Assembly: GCA_023435725.1 (NCBI GenBank)
Contig: JAEYRD010000209.1
Coordinates: 1-16,622 of the forward strand
DNA length: 16,622 bases
Direction of reading: 5' to 3'
From: Pseudomonadota bacterium
Lineage (GTDB): Bacteria; Pseudomonadota; Alphaproteobacteria; Rhizobiales; Xanthobacteraceae
A program made the position numbers and the translations under genes. Positions 7,073-14,490 of the stretch are shown one piece after another. How positions within the stretch are numbered: the stretch's first letter is position 1; each line of letters begins with the position of its first letter. A model generated the notes under the pieces. It saw only the letters and a program-made list of their open reading frames with translations, searched no databases and was not told the origin of the DNA.

Positions 7073-7993
7073 TTACGTCGTGCCCTGCTCCGCCGCTTCG
7101 TGCCAGGCGAGCGTTTCGCGCAATCCCTGATCGAGCCCGATCGCGGGACGCCAGCCCAGAGCTTCCAGCCGCGTCACGTCCGCCGCGAGCACCATGACCT
7201 GATCCGGCCGATACGGCACTTCGCCAAGGCCGAGCTCGCCGGCACCGATCAGGTCGCGCAGCCGCCTCACGGTGTCGCGGAGCTGCGGCGCATCGGGGCT
7301 GCCGAGATTGTAGGTGCCTTGCGCCGCCGAGCTTGCGAGCACCAGGCGCACGGCGGCAGCTGCATCGCGGGCATGGAGGAAGCCCCAGCGCTGCTCGCAG
7401 CCCGTCAGGGCCATCCGCCCGTTGGCGCGCAGAGTCCGGATCAGGCTCGGAATCAGCCAGGACTCGCCGTCCTTCGGCCCGTAGGTCGAGAATATCCGCA
7501 GCCAGGCGAAGCGCAGCTCACGCGCGGCGCAGCGGCGCTCGACCATCAGCCCGCTCGCGAGCTTGGCGATGCCGTAGAGCGTCGTCGGGCGCGGCGCATC
7601 ACTCTCGGTGATTGCACGATCGTAAGGACCGTACTCGGCCTGCGACCCCGCGCCGACGAAGATCGTTGCGCCGGCGTCTGCCGCGAGGTCAACCAACTCC
7701 ACCGCGTCGACGATGTTGCGCGCCTGATCCTTGCTGTTTCGTTCGCTGTTGCTCACCCCGCGCCAGGCCATGTGCACGATGGCATCCGGCGCAAGCGAGC
7801 GGAGTTCCCTGCCGAGCGCGGCCGGAGCATCCAGCGTGCCCTCGATGACGTTGAGGCGATCCAGGATCGCGGCGAGACGCCACGGCCTGGTGCCCGATCG
7901 CAGCAGCACCGCAACATCATGTCCTTGCGCGACCAGGTCTTCCGCGACGTAAGACCCCAGAAAGCCCGTGGCGCCCGTCACGAATATACGCAT
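7073..7993 (-). CDS. yerF-like: Extended SDR reductase, candidate YerF-type CDP-sugar reductase
   Basis: NAD(P)-dependent epimerase/dehydratase of the extended SDR family, 306 residues, complete. The Rossmann motif GATGFLG is at 7-13, the catalytic Ser is probably S117 in GAGSQAEYG, and YGIAK gives Y140 and K144. ATG 7993 follows GCGGGA. It is the last gene of the five-gene CDP-sugar operon, 45 bases after the thiamine-diphosphate enzyme. In the yersiniose A pathway this place is taken by YerF, which reduces the acetyl side chain at C-4 to a hydroxyethyl group. I infer that role from context only; by sequence it could equally be a C-4 ketoreductase like those making CDP-abequose, CDP-paratose or CDP-ascarylose, or an epimerase. 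SDR family membership is firm; the YerF role is a hypothesis. Confidence 0.8.
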   Translation of the reverse strand: MRIFVTGATGFLGSYVAEDLVAQGHDVAVLLRSGTRPWRLAAILDRLNVIEGTLDAPAALGRELRSLAPDAIVHMAWRGVSNSERNSKDQARNIVDAVELVDLAADAGATIFVGAGSQAEYGPYDRAITESDAPRPTTLYGIAKLASGLMVERRCAARELRFAWLRIFSTYGPKDGESWLIPSLIRTLRANGRMALTGCEQRWGFLHARDAAAAVRLVLASSAAQGTYNLGSPDAPQLRDTVRRLRDLIGAGELGLGEVPYRPDQVMVLAADVTRLEALGWRPAIGLDQGLRETLAWHEAAEQGTT

Positions 7994-8038
7994 CGCGATC
8001 CCGCCAATGCTCTGATGTGACCTGTTGCCGGGTCCATC

Positions 8039-9796
8039 CTACGTGGTCCGCAGCGCAGCTGGTCTGGGGTAGTCTACGAAGCGATTGCCGTCAGCGTATT
8101 CGCTCTCGCCGAGATAGGGAAACTGGTCGTTGATCGGGCGCCCCATCTCGAGCTTCGGCTCGATCAGCGTATGCTCGCTTAGGACTACGTCGATGACGAT
8201 CGGCCCCCCCGTGAACAACCCCGGCTCGATCTGCTCCAGGCGTTCGATGCGCGCGTAACGCAGGCCGTATGCCGCCGCCAGCGCTCCGAAATCCGGAAGG
8301 CTCAGGCCGTCGCGCGAAGCGCTGTAGCGGCTGTGCATGTAGCTGTCCTGGAACTGCTTGATGATCCCGTAGGACCCATTGTTCATCACAATGATCGCGA
8401 GATCGAGATTGTTGTGGCGAACGGTCTGCAGCTCCTGGATGTTGAGATGAAAGCCGCCGTCGCCATTGTAGGAAATGACCTGTCGGTCCGGACGGTCGAT
8501 CTTGGCGCCGATCGCAGCCGGCAACGCATAGCCCATCGGCGAGTTGCCGCCGGGATTGAACAGCGTGTGCCGTTTCACCTTGAACGCCTGGTACAGCCAG
8601 CAGACCGCCGCGCCGGTGTCGCCGATGACGACGGCGTCCTCCGCGATGATCTCGTTGACCCGGCGGATGACGTCGTAGGGTGACAGCGAGTTCAATCGTG
8701 CGGCCGAAGTGCTGACTTCCTTGTGGTAGTAGCGCCGCTTCATCTCGGCGACGTAGCCGCTCCACTCCGGGTCCGGGGGCTGGACATCCAGTCCACGCAG
8801 CACGTCCGGCAGCTCGGCGAAATCCAGATGGCTGACGCGGTAGCCATCGTTGCTATACTTGGCCAGCTCCTCCTCGTCGATATCGACGACATGGACGGTG
8901 GCGCCCGTCGCGAATTGTTTGGTGTTGCCGGAGCGCTGGCGATTATCCAGCCGGCTGCCGAGCACCAGCACGAGATCGGCGTTCTGCAAGACGAAATTCG
9001 AGCCGCGGTTTCCGTAGACACCAATCTGCCCGACGAAACCCGGGTGATCGTGATCGAAGTAACTCAGGCCGGCCCAGCTCGCGACAAACGGCAGGCCGCT
9101 CTGCCGCAGCCATTCCGCAACGTCCTGCTCGATGCCTGCAAGTCCCACGCCCGCTCCCCAGAGCACCACGGGACGCCTGGCCTCGGCGAACGACCGCTTG
9201 AGGTCCGACAGCACCTTTGCCGGTTCCGCGGCCGACGAAGGCTGCCTGGACGGAAGCAACACGTCGTCACCGACCTCCGCCTGCTGGATGTCCATGGGAA
9301 TGTCGATCAGGACCGGCCCCATGCGGCCGGAGGTCGCGATCGAATAGGCTTGGGCCAGCTCTTCGCGCAGCTCGGCCGCGCTCTTGACCATCACGGCGTA
9401 TTTGGTGATCGGCCGGACCATCTCTACGATCTTGGTTTCCTGAAACCCGGCCTGCCGCACATTTGCTCCGTGGAATGCGCTGCTCTCGCGCTGGTTCACC
9501 TGACCGGTGATGTGCAGGGACGGGATGGAATCAAAATAGGAGGTGGCGATGCCGGTGATGAGGTTTGTTGCCCCTGGCCCTGACGTCGCCATGGTCACGC
9601 CGACCTTGCGATTGACGCGCCACAGTGCATCGGCAGCCATCGCCGCCCCCTGCTCGTGCTGGAAGCAGGTGTAGTGAAGCCCCTGATGTTGCGCGACCGC
9701 ATCGATCATGAATGCGCAGGCACCGCCGGTCAGAAGGAAAACCCGATCGCTTCCGACCCGGGACAAAAACTCCGCGATGTATTGCGCACCGTTCAT
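8039..9796 (-). CDS. yerE-like: Thiamine-diphosphate enzyme of acetolactate-synthase fold, candidate YerE
   Basis: ThDP-dependent enzyme, 585 residues. All three domains are visible: an N-terminal Pyr domain with the catalytic glutamate in CFQHEQGAAMAADAL (E48) and TSGPGATNL; a central domain with VVLWGAGVG and VLVLGSRLD; and a C-terminal PP domain with NGDGGFHLN (GDG at 445-447) and MNN at 471-473, the ThDP/Mg motif. Despite the ilvB-like sequence, the setting argues against branched-chain amino acid synthesis: there is no small regulatory subunit, and it follows the 3-dehydrase gene by 15 bases in a CDP-deoxysugar operon. In Yersinia the enzyme in that position, YerE, decarboxylates pyruvate and adds the two-carbon unit to C-4 of CDP-3,6-dideoxy-4-keto-D-glucose. 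I infer the same reaction or a close variant. Confidence 0.85.
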   Translation of the reverse strand: MNGAQYIAEFLSRVGSDRVFLLTGGACAFMIDAVAQHQGLHYTCFQHEQGAAMAADALWRVNRKVGVTMATSGPGATNLITGIATSYFDSIPSLHITGQVNQRESSAFHGANVRQAGFQETKIVEMVRPITKYAVMVKSAAELREELAQAYSIATSGRMGPVLIDIPMDIQQAEVGDDVLLPSRQPSSAAEPAKVLSDLKRSFAEARRPVVLWGAGVGLAGIEQDVAEWLRQSGLPFVASWAGLSYFDHDHPGFVGQIGVYGNRGSNFVLQNADLVLVLGSRLDNRQRSGNTKQFATGATVHVVDIDEEELAKYSNDGYRVSHLDFAELPDVLRGLDVQPPDPEWSGYVAEMKRRYYHKEVSTSAARLNSLSPYDVIRRVNEIIAEDAVVIGDTGAAVCWLYQAFKVKRHTLFNPGGNSPMGYALPAAIGAKIDRPDRQVISYNGDGGFHLNIQELQTVRHNNLDLAIIVMNNGSYGIIKQFQDSYMHSRYSASRDGLSLPDFGALAAAYGLRYARIERLEQIEPGLFTGGPIVIDVVLSEHTLIEPKLEMGRPINDQFPYLGESEYADGNRFVDYPRPAALRTT

Positions 9797-9811
9797 CGTG
9801 TCATTCCCGCG

Positions 9812-11170
9812 CTAGACGCCGCGGACCAGGGCGGTACAGAAGTCACGGATCTCCTCGACGACGTAACTGATGTGCTCGTCGCCAAGCCCAGGATAGACGC
9901 CGATCCAGAAGGTCTGATTCATGATCGTGTCGCTGTTGGCGAGCGCCCCGTGGACGCGGAAATTGCGGCCGATCATATAGGGCTGCCGCACCAGATTGCC
10001 GCCGAACAACAGACGCGTGCCGATCCCGCGTTCGTTCAGGTGCCGTACGATCGCATCACGCTTGAACGGCGCCCCCTCACGAACAGTCAGCACGAACCCG
10101 AACCAGGACGGCTCACTGTTCGGCGTGGGCTCCGGCAAAATGAAGAACTCTTCGAGGGGCTTCAATCCACTCTTCAGCAGATCGAAGTTCTTTCGCCGGG
10201 CGGCGATGAAGCCTTCGAGATGGTCGAGCTGGGACACGCCGACCGCCGCCTGCATGTCGGTGATCTTCAGGTTGAAGCCGAGATGGCTGTAGATGTACTT
10301 GTGGTCGTAGCCATGGGGCAGCTCACCGAGCTGCCAGTCGAACCGACGCTGGCAGGTGTTGTCCTTGCCGGGCTCGCAATAGCAGTCGCGTCCCCAGTCG
10401 CGGAACGTTTCCATCGCCCGCCGCAGTGCCGGATGGCTGGTGAAGACCGCACCGCCCTCGCCCATCGTGATGTGGTGGGCCGGATAGAAGCTGAGCGTGC
10501 CGATGTCGCCGAACGTGCCGACATGGCGACCTGCGAACGTCGCACCAAGCGCGTCGCAGCAATCCTCGATCAGCCAGAGTTTGTGCCGCTTGGCGATATC
10601 GGCGATCTTGCCGACATCGAAGGGATTGCCAAGCGTGTGCGCCACCATGATCGCGCGCGTGTTCGGCGTGATCGCCTCTTCGACGAGTTCGGGAATGATG
10701 TTGTAAGTCGGGATGTCGACATCGACGAACACCGGCACCATGCCCTGCGTGATCGCGGGATTGACGGTCGTCGGAAATCCGGTGGCGGCGGTGATCACTT
10801 CGCTTCCTGGCGGAACTTGCCGGTCGCGCAACAAGGGCGACGTCAGCGCCGAGAAGGCGACGAGATTGGCCGAGGACCCCGAATTGACCGTCATGGCGTA
10901 GCGGGCTCCGACGCGGTTGGCCAGCTTCTCCTGGAACTCCTCGTTGAAGCGACCTGTGGTCAGCCAGAAGTCCAGCGCCGAATCGACCAGCGATTTGACG
11001 TCGCTCGAATCGAACACCCGGCCCGATACAGGCACCGGCGACTGCCCGGCGACGAACGGTTTTGATGCATGCGCGATGGCGGAGTATTCCTCCACCAGTT
11101 CCATGATCGAGGCCCTGATCTCTTCCGGGCTTCGTTGACCCGCGCGTGCGGGTGCTGGCGCCGATTTCAT
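9812..11170 (-). CDS. rfbH: CDP-4-keto-6-deoxy-D-glucose 3-dehydrase (E1), [2Fe-2S]/PLP enzyme
   Basis: RfbH/DdhC/YerC/AscC (E1): uses PMP to remove the C-3 hydroxyl of CDP-4-keto-6-deoxyglucose, with electrons supplied through its own [2Fe-2S] cluster by a separate E3 reductase. 452 residues, DegT/AspAT fold. The diagnostic cysteine pattern C-x57-C-x-C-x7-C is exactly present (C205, C263, C265, C273), and in SFYPAHHITMGEGG the usual PLP-binding lysine is replaced by histidine (H232), as in characterised E1. These two features separate it from ordinary sugar aminotransferases. ATG 11170 overlaps the stop of the preceding dehydratase gene as ATGA, implying translational coupling; the frame is open further upstream to 11371, inside that gene, which I reject. 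No E3 gene is in the window. Confidence 0.93.
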   Translation of the reverse strand: MKSAPAPARAGQRSPEEIRASIMELVEEYSAIAHASKPFVAGQSPVPVSGRVFDSSDVKSLVDSALDFWLTTGRFNEEFQEKLANRVGARYAMTVNSGSSANLVAFSALTSPLLRDRQVPPGSEVITAATGFPTTVNPAITQGMVPVFVDVDIPTYNIIPELVEEAITPNTRAIMVAHTLGNPFDVGKIADIAKRHKLWLIEDCCDALGATFAGRHVGTFGDIGTLSFYPAHHITMGEGGAVFTSHPALRRAMETFRDWGRDCYCEPGKDNTCQRRFDWQLGELPHGYDHKYIYSHLGFNLKITDMQAAVGVSQLDHLEGFIAARRKNFDLLKSGLKPLEEFFILPEPTPNSEPSWFGFVLTVREGAPFKRDAIVRHLNERGIGTRLLFGGNLVRQPYMIGRNFRVHGALANSDTIMNQTFWIGVYPGLGDEHISYVVEEIRDFCTALVRGV

Positions 11171-12300
11171 GTGAGTGACTTCGCGTTGACTGCGGCAACC
11201 TCGCCGCGAGGTGGTTCGGATGACCGCGATGCGCCGTTCGGAACGGCGACATCCAGGACGAGCTCGAGTTGTTGGAGCGAGATTTGGCGCAAATCCTGGC
11301 CCCGCTGAAGCGCCTTGTACCAGTCGACGGTGAGACCCAGCCCCTGCACGAGGTCGAGACGCGACGTCCAATTCAATTGCGAGCGGGCACGTTCGCAGTC
11401 AAGCCTCAGAAAGGCGGCTTCGTGCGGATGCGGACCATCGTCGCTGGTCCAGCCGGCGCCATCGCCCCACATTGCCTGCAGCTGGTCTACGATGTTCCGC
11501 ACCGGCTGCTCGCTTTCGGCGTTTGGACCGAAGTTCCAGCCATCGGCGAAGCGGGCGTCGGCAACCAACTTCTCGACGAGGGTGAAATAGCCCAGGATGG
11601 GATCGAGCGCATGCTGCCACGGCCGCACCGAATTGGGATTGCGAATGCGCAGCGGCTGACGGTCCAGGAACGCCTGCATTGCGTCCGGCACCAGTCGGTC
11701 ACGCGCCCAGTCGCCGCCGCCGAACACGTTTCCGGCCCGCGCACTCGCGATGCGCGCCGCACCGTTCTCGGCAAAGAAGCTTCGCCGATAGGAGTGCGTC
11801 ACGAGTTCCGCACAGGCCTTGCTATTGCTGTAGGGATCATTGCCGCCCAGACGATCGCCTTCGCTGAAGGCGGTGTGTCCGCCGTCGTTCTCATAACACT
11901 TGTCGCTGGTGACGATCAGCACGGCCTTCACAGACGGCAGATGTCGCGCCGCCTCAAGCACATGCACTGTCCCCATCACATTGGTCGCGAAGGTCTCGAC
12001 CGGTTCGGCGTAGGACGGCCGTACCAGCGCCTGTGCGGCCATGTGAATGATCACGTCCGGCTGCGCTTCCGACAGCGCCGTGCGCAGCCTACCGAGATCA
12101 CGGATGTCGGCAAGGCATTGCTTGATGTCGTCCGCGACTCGCGCAGCCACGAACACCGACGATGGATGGGTCGGCGGCAAGGCGTAGCCGTAGACGTCGG
12201 CGTCGAAGCGTCGCAGCAGCAGCGATGCCCACGCGCCCTTGAAGCCCGTGTGCCCGGTCAGAAAAACCTTCTTGCCGCGCCAGAATGCCGGATCCGTCAC
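11167..12300 (-). CDS. rfbG: CDP-glucose 4,6-dehydratase
   Basis: Extended SDR dehydratase converting CDP-D-glucose to CDP-4-keto-6-deoxy-D-glucose with bound NAD. 377 residues, usual for the family. It shows FLTGHTGFKGAW (GHTGFKG at 16-22, the CDP-glucose dehydratase variant of the Rossmann motif), IHMAAQALVRPSY, VTSDKCYEN with the catalytic T-S-D-K around 131-134, and DPYSNSKACAEL with Y157 and K161. I chose GTG 12300 because GGAG lies six bases upstream and the start overlaps the upstream stop as GTGA; a GTG at 12312 would add four residues. It is the second gene of the operon, coupled at both ends to its neighbours. Confidence 0.93.
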   Translation of the reverse strand: MTDPAFWRGKKVFLTGHTGFKGAWASLLLRRFDADVYGYALPPTHPSSVFVAARVADDIKQCLADIRDLGRLRTALSEAQPDVIIHMAAQALVRPSYAEPVETFATNVMGTVHVLEAARHLPSVKAVLIVTSDKCYENDGGHTAFSEGDRLGGNDPYSNSKACAELVTHSYRRSFFAENGAARIASARAGNVFGGGDWARDRLVPDAMQAFLDRQPLRIRNPNSVRPWQHALDPILGYFTLVEKLVADARFADGWNFGPNAESEQPVRNIVDQLQAMWGDGAGWTSDDGPHPHEAAFLRLDCERARSQLNWTSRLDLVQGLGLTVDWYKALQRGQDLRQISLQQLELVLDVAVPNGASRSSEPPRGEVAAVNAKSLT

Positions 12301-13067
12301 CAGATTCTCCACTTGGCGCGGTTATTGGCCCATTCGTCCTCGAGATAGTTGCGATCGCGCAACGTATCCATCGGATGCCAGAAGCCGCGATGCACGAAGG
12401 CACGGAGCTGGTCGGTGCGGGCAAGCTGCTCCATCGGCTCGCGTTCCCACACGGTCTGGTCGCCCGTAATCAGATCACCGACGGAGGGCGACAGCAGGAA
12501 AAACCCGCCATTGATCCAGCCGCCATCATTGTGCGGCTTCTCTTCGAAATTGACCACCCTGTCGCCTTCGACTGTCACAGCGCCGAACCTTCGCGCCGGT
12601 CGCACCACCGAAACGGTCGCCTTGCAGCCATGTTCCTTGTGGAAGGCGATTTCGGCCTGAAGATCGATATCGGCGACGCCATCGCCGTAAGTCAGGGCAA
12701 AGAACGGCTCGTCGGCGACGTAACCAAGGACGCGTTTGAGCCGGCCGCCCGTCTGTGTCTCTTCGCCGGTATCGACAAGGGTCACCCGCCACGGCTCAGC
12801 CGTCTCGCGGTGCACCTCCATCCGGTTTTCGGCGAGGTGGAACGTGACGTCGGACATGTGCAGGAAGTAGTTGGCAAAATACTCCTTGATCAAATAGCCC
12901 TTGTAGCCAAGGCAGATCACGAAATCATGGAAGCCATGGCGGCTGTAGATCTTCATGATGTGCCAGAGGATCGGCTTTCCGCCGATTTCGACCATGGGCT
13001 TTGGACGGGTCGTCGTCTCTTCGGCAATGCGCGTGCCCAGACCGCCCGCAAGGATAACCACCTTCAT
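12297..13067 (-). CDS. rfbF: Glucose-1-phosphate cytidylyltransferase
   Basis: Nucleotidyltransferase making CDP-D-glucose from glucose-1-phosphate and CTP, the first step to CDP-3,6-dideoxyhexoses. 256 residues, the normal length. It begins with VVILAGGLGTRIAEET followed by RPKPMVEIGGKPILWHIM (signature G-x-G-T-R and RPKPM at 21-25), and has the metal-binding YGDGVAD at 127-133, FEEKPHNDGGWINGGFF and FWHPMDTLRDRNYLE near the end. These blocks are those of RfbF/DdhA/YerA rather than of dTDP-glucose synthase (RmlA). GGAG lies seven bases before the ATG. It is the first gene of the operon, and its stop overlaps the start of the dehydratase gene. Confidence 0.94.
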   Translation of the reverse strand: MKVVILAGGLGTRIAEETTTRPKPMVEIGGKPILWHIMKIYSRHGFHDFVICLGYKGYLIKEYFANYFLHMSDVTFHLAENRMEVHRETAEPWRVTLVDTGEETQTGGRLKRVLGYVADEPFFALTYGDGVADIDLQAEIAFHKEHGCKATVSVVRPARRFGAVTVEGDRVVNFEEKPHNDGGWINGGFFLLSPSVGDLITGDQTVWEREPMEQLARTDQLRAFVHRGFWHPMDTLRDRNYLEDEWANNRAKWRIW

Positions 13068-13207
13068 CCACTGTCTCCGGCGACAACCGCAAGTGGCCGT
13101 GCTGTCGCTTCTATACGATGTTTCCCGAGCGGCAAACCCACCCGCAGAGGTTATAGTGCCATATTACCACAATTCGTTGTCTGGCTATTCGCTGGCTCGT
13201 CGGTCGC
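13068..13207 (-). promoter_or_regulatory. Probable promoter region of the CDP-sugar operon
   Basis: The 140 bases before rfbF are AT-richer than the genes on both sides and should hold the operon promoter. Read on the minus strand, TATAAC (plus positions 13150-13155) and TATAGA (13110-13115) could be -10 boxes, but neither has a convincing -35 box at normal spacing. I recognised no JUMPstart/ops element or operator. The assignment rests on position only. Confidence 0.3.
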
Positions 13208-13389
13208 GATGGCCTAGGGGAGCAGCCGGGCGGGCCGCCGCGAGGGTCGGACTTCCAGAACTTGCACCGGAGCAATGCGCGCAGGTGGCGCGACCGCCGG
13301 AATTCGGCGAGCAGACCGACGAGGTACTGAAGGAGTTCGGCTTCGGCACCGACGAAATTGCCGGGCTCACGAGCGCCAAGGTGGTGTGA
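13208..13389 (+). pseudogene. Decayed second copy of a CaiB/BaiF CoA-transferase
   Basis: Two separated pieces of a CoA-transferase gene are joined. Positions 13208-13283 read DGLGEQPGGPPRGSDF then QNLHRSNAR, matching GGEQPGGPRRGSDF then QNLHRNKRA of the intact gene (about 2200-2275). From 13284 a different frame reads ARPPEFGEQTDEVLKEFGFG to the stop TGA at 13387-13389, matching the last 35 codons of the intact gene. About 0.9 kb of the middle is missing and the join is out of frame, so it cannot be functional. Positions 13284-13325 are identical to 3153-3194. The C-terminal residues differ from the intact copy (DEIAGLTSAKVV against REITVLREAKVV), so it is a diverged paralogue or orthologue rather than a fresh duplicate. 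It marks the other edge of the surface-sugar block. Confidence 0.85.
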
Positions 13390-13414
13390 GCACTTCGCTC
13401 AGCATCTCCAACGA

Positions 13415-13439
13415 AGAGCCCGGCTCAAAGCCGGGCTCT
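13415..13439. terminator. Hairpin terminator between the caiB remnant and the LOG gene
   Basis: A perfect 11-bp stem, AGAGCCCGGCT / AGCCGGGCTCT, with loop CAA, starts 25 bases after the stop of the caiB remnant and is followed on the plus strand by GCTGCTTTCT. It also lies about 20 bases past the stop of the minus-strand LOG-family gene. It probably ends transcription from both directions. It would have been the natural terminator of the now decayed caiB copy. Confidence 0.75.
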
Positions 13440-13461
13440 GCTGCTTTCTAGAGAGCCGCGC

Positions 13462-14271
13462 TCACGCTGTGGCTCGTAAGCCGCGGCGCTTCAAGGAAGC
13501 CCACCCGTCTTCTGCGGTCTCGGCAAATTCGACGAGGCCGAGATCGGATGCGGAGATCATCCCCTCCTCCACAAGAGCCTCGAAGTTGATGATCCTGCGC
13601 CAGTAGCTTTCTCCGAAGAGCACGATCGGTGCCGGCGGTGCCTTCTGGGTCTGCTGCAATGTCAGTAGCTCGAACATCTCGTCCAGGGTCCCGAATCCGC
13701 CAGGGAAAATGGCCAGGGCGTTTGCGCGCATGGCCAGATGCATCTTGCGCATTGCGAAGTAGTGAAAGCGAAAGCTGAGCTCCGGCGTAATATAGGGGTT
13801 GGGCACCTGTTCGTGCGGCAGGGTAATGTTGAAGCCAATCGTTGGTGCACCGGCGTCCGACGCGCCCCGGTTGGCCGCCTCCATGATACCGGGGCCTCCG
13901 CCGGTCGCGATGACATTGTCGCGCCATCTGTTCTTTGGAGCGAAAGCACCGCCGCGCTCGGAAGCGATACGACCAAATTCCCGCGCGATCCGGTAAAATT
14001 CCGATTGCTGCTGTAACTTTTCCGCCCTCACCTTTTCGGCGTCGGTGTGCGCCGCTTCACGCGTCACCGCGGCCTGCTCCGGCGACGGCACACGCGCACT
14101 GCCGAAGACGATGATGGTCGAACGAATTCCCCAATCCCGCAGGGCGAGATCGGCCTTGGCATATTCCAGGGCGAAGCGGATCGACCGCATCTCATCGCGA
14201 AGCAGAAACTCGGTATCTTCAATGGCAAGGAGGGTGCTGCGCGAACCATGAGGCGTTGTCTGGTCGTTCAT
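13462..14271 (-). CDS. LOG-family protein (cytokinin riboside 5'-monophosphate phosphoribohydrolase-like)
   Basis: Member of the LOG/TIGR00730 family (lysine decarboxylase-like Rossmann fold), which in characterised members cleaves nucleoside 5'-monophosphates, including cytokinin ribotides, to free base and ribose 5-phosphate. 269 residues from ATG 14271, longer than the short (about 190-residue) form; the extra length lies at the N-terminus. It has IIVFGSARVP, a nucleotide-binding GGGPGIMEAANRGA at about 124-137, MRKMHLAMRANA, and the diagnostic PGGFGTLDEMFELLT from about 190. GAAGGA lies ten bases before ATG 14271; an in-frame ATG at 14343 has no ribosome binding site. Cytokinin release would be of interest in a plant-associated bacterium, but general nucleotide salvage is equally possible. 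It stands alone, separated from tctA by about 220 bases. Confidence 0.85.
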   Translation of the reverse strand: MNDQTTPHGSRSTLLAIEDTEFLLRDEMRSIRFALEYAKADLALRDWGIRSTIIVFGSARVPSPEQAAVTREAAHTDAEKVRAEKLQQQSEFYRIAREFGRIASERGGAFAPKNRWRDNVIATGGGPGIMEAANRGASDAGAPTIGFNITLPHEQVPNPYITPELSFRFHYFAMRKMHLAMRANALAIFPGGFGTLDEMFELLTLQQTQKAPPAPIVLFGESYWRRIINFEALVEEGMISASDLGLVEFAETAEDGWASLKRRGLRATA

Positions 14272-14490
14272 ATCGGTATTGTCCTTCGGATTGTACCGGA
14301 CACGGAACGCTGTCGTCGGCGTTTCCGGCGGGATCATCTGCATCGAATTGTTACCAGAAGATAGCTCCGCGCGGATTGCCCGCCGCCAGCGATTTCTGCG
14401 GCTGATCGAGCCCCGGCTCTTGCGCGCTTGCGACTACCAGATGCGAATGGCCAAAGCAGTCACCATGGGCGGCGAGCCAGGCCGTTTGGT

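Noticed and set aside
7037..8020. Plus-strand open frame of 327 codons
   Set aside because: It is antisense to the SDR reductase, which has complete Rossmann and YxxxK motifs on the minus strand.
8039..9796. Annotation as acetolactate synthase (ilvB) for branched-chain amino acids
   Set aside because: No ilvN-type regulatory subunit follows and the gene is embedded in a CDP-deoxysugar operon, so a carboligase acting on a nucleotide sugar is the better reading; the fold assignment itself is kept.
9812..11371. Longer start for the E1 dehydrase at 11371
   Set aside because: The extra 67 residues are Arg-rich, lie inside the dehydratase gene and match nothing in the family; the ATG at 11170 overlaps the upstream stop in the usual ATGA form.
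12955..13389. A single intact 144-codon plus-strand gene ending at 13389
   Set aside because: Only its last 35 codons resemble a protein family (CaiB C-terminus); the earlier part is antisense to rfbF and intergenic sequence, and the matching upstream CaiB piece is in another frame, so this is a decayed gene.
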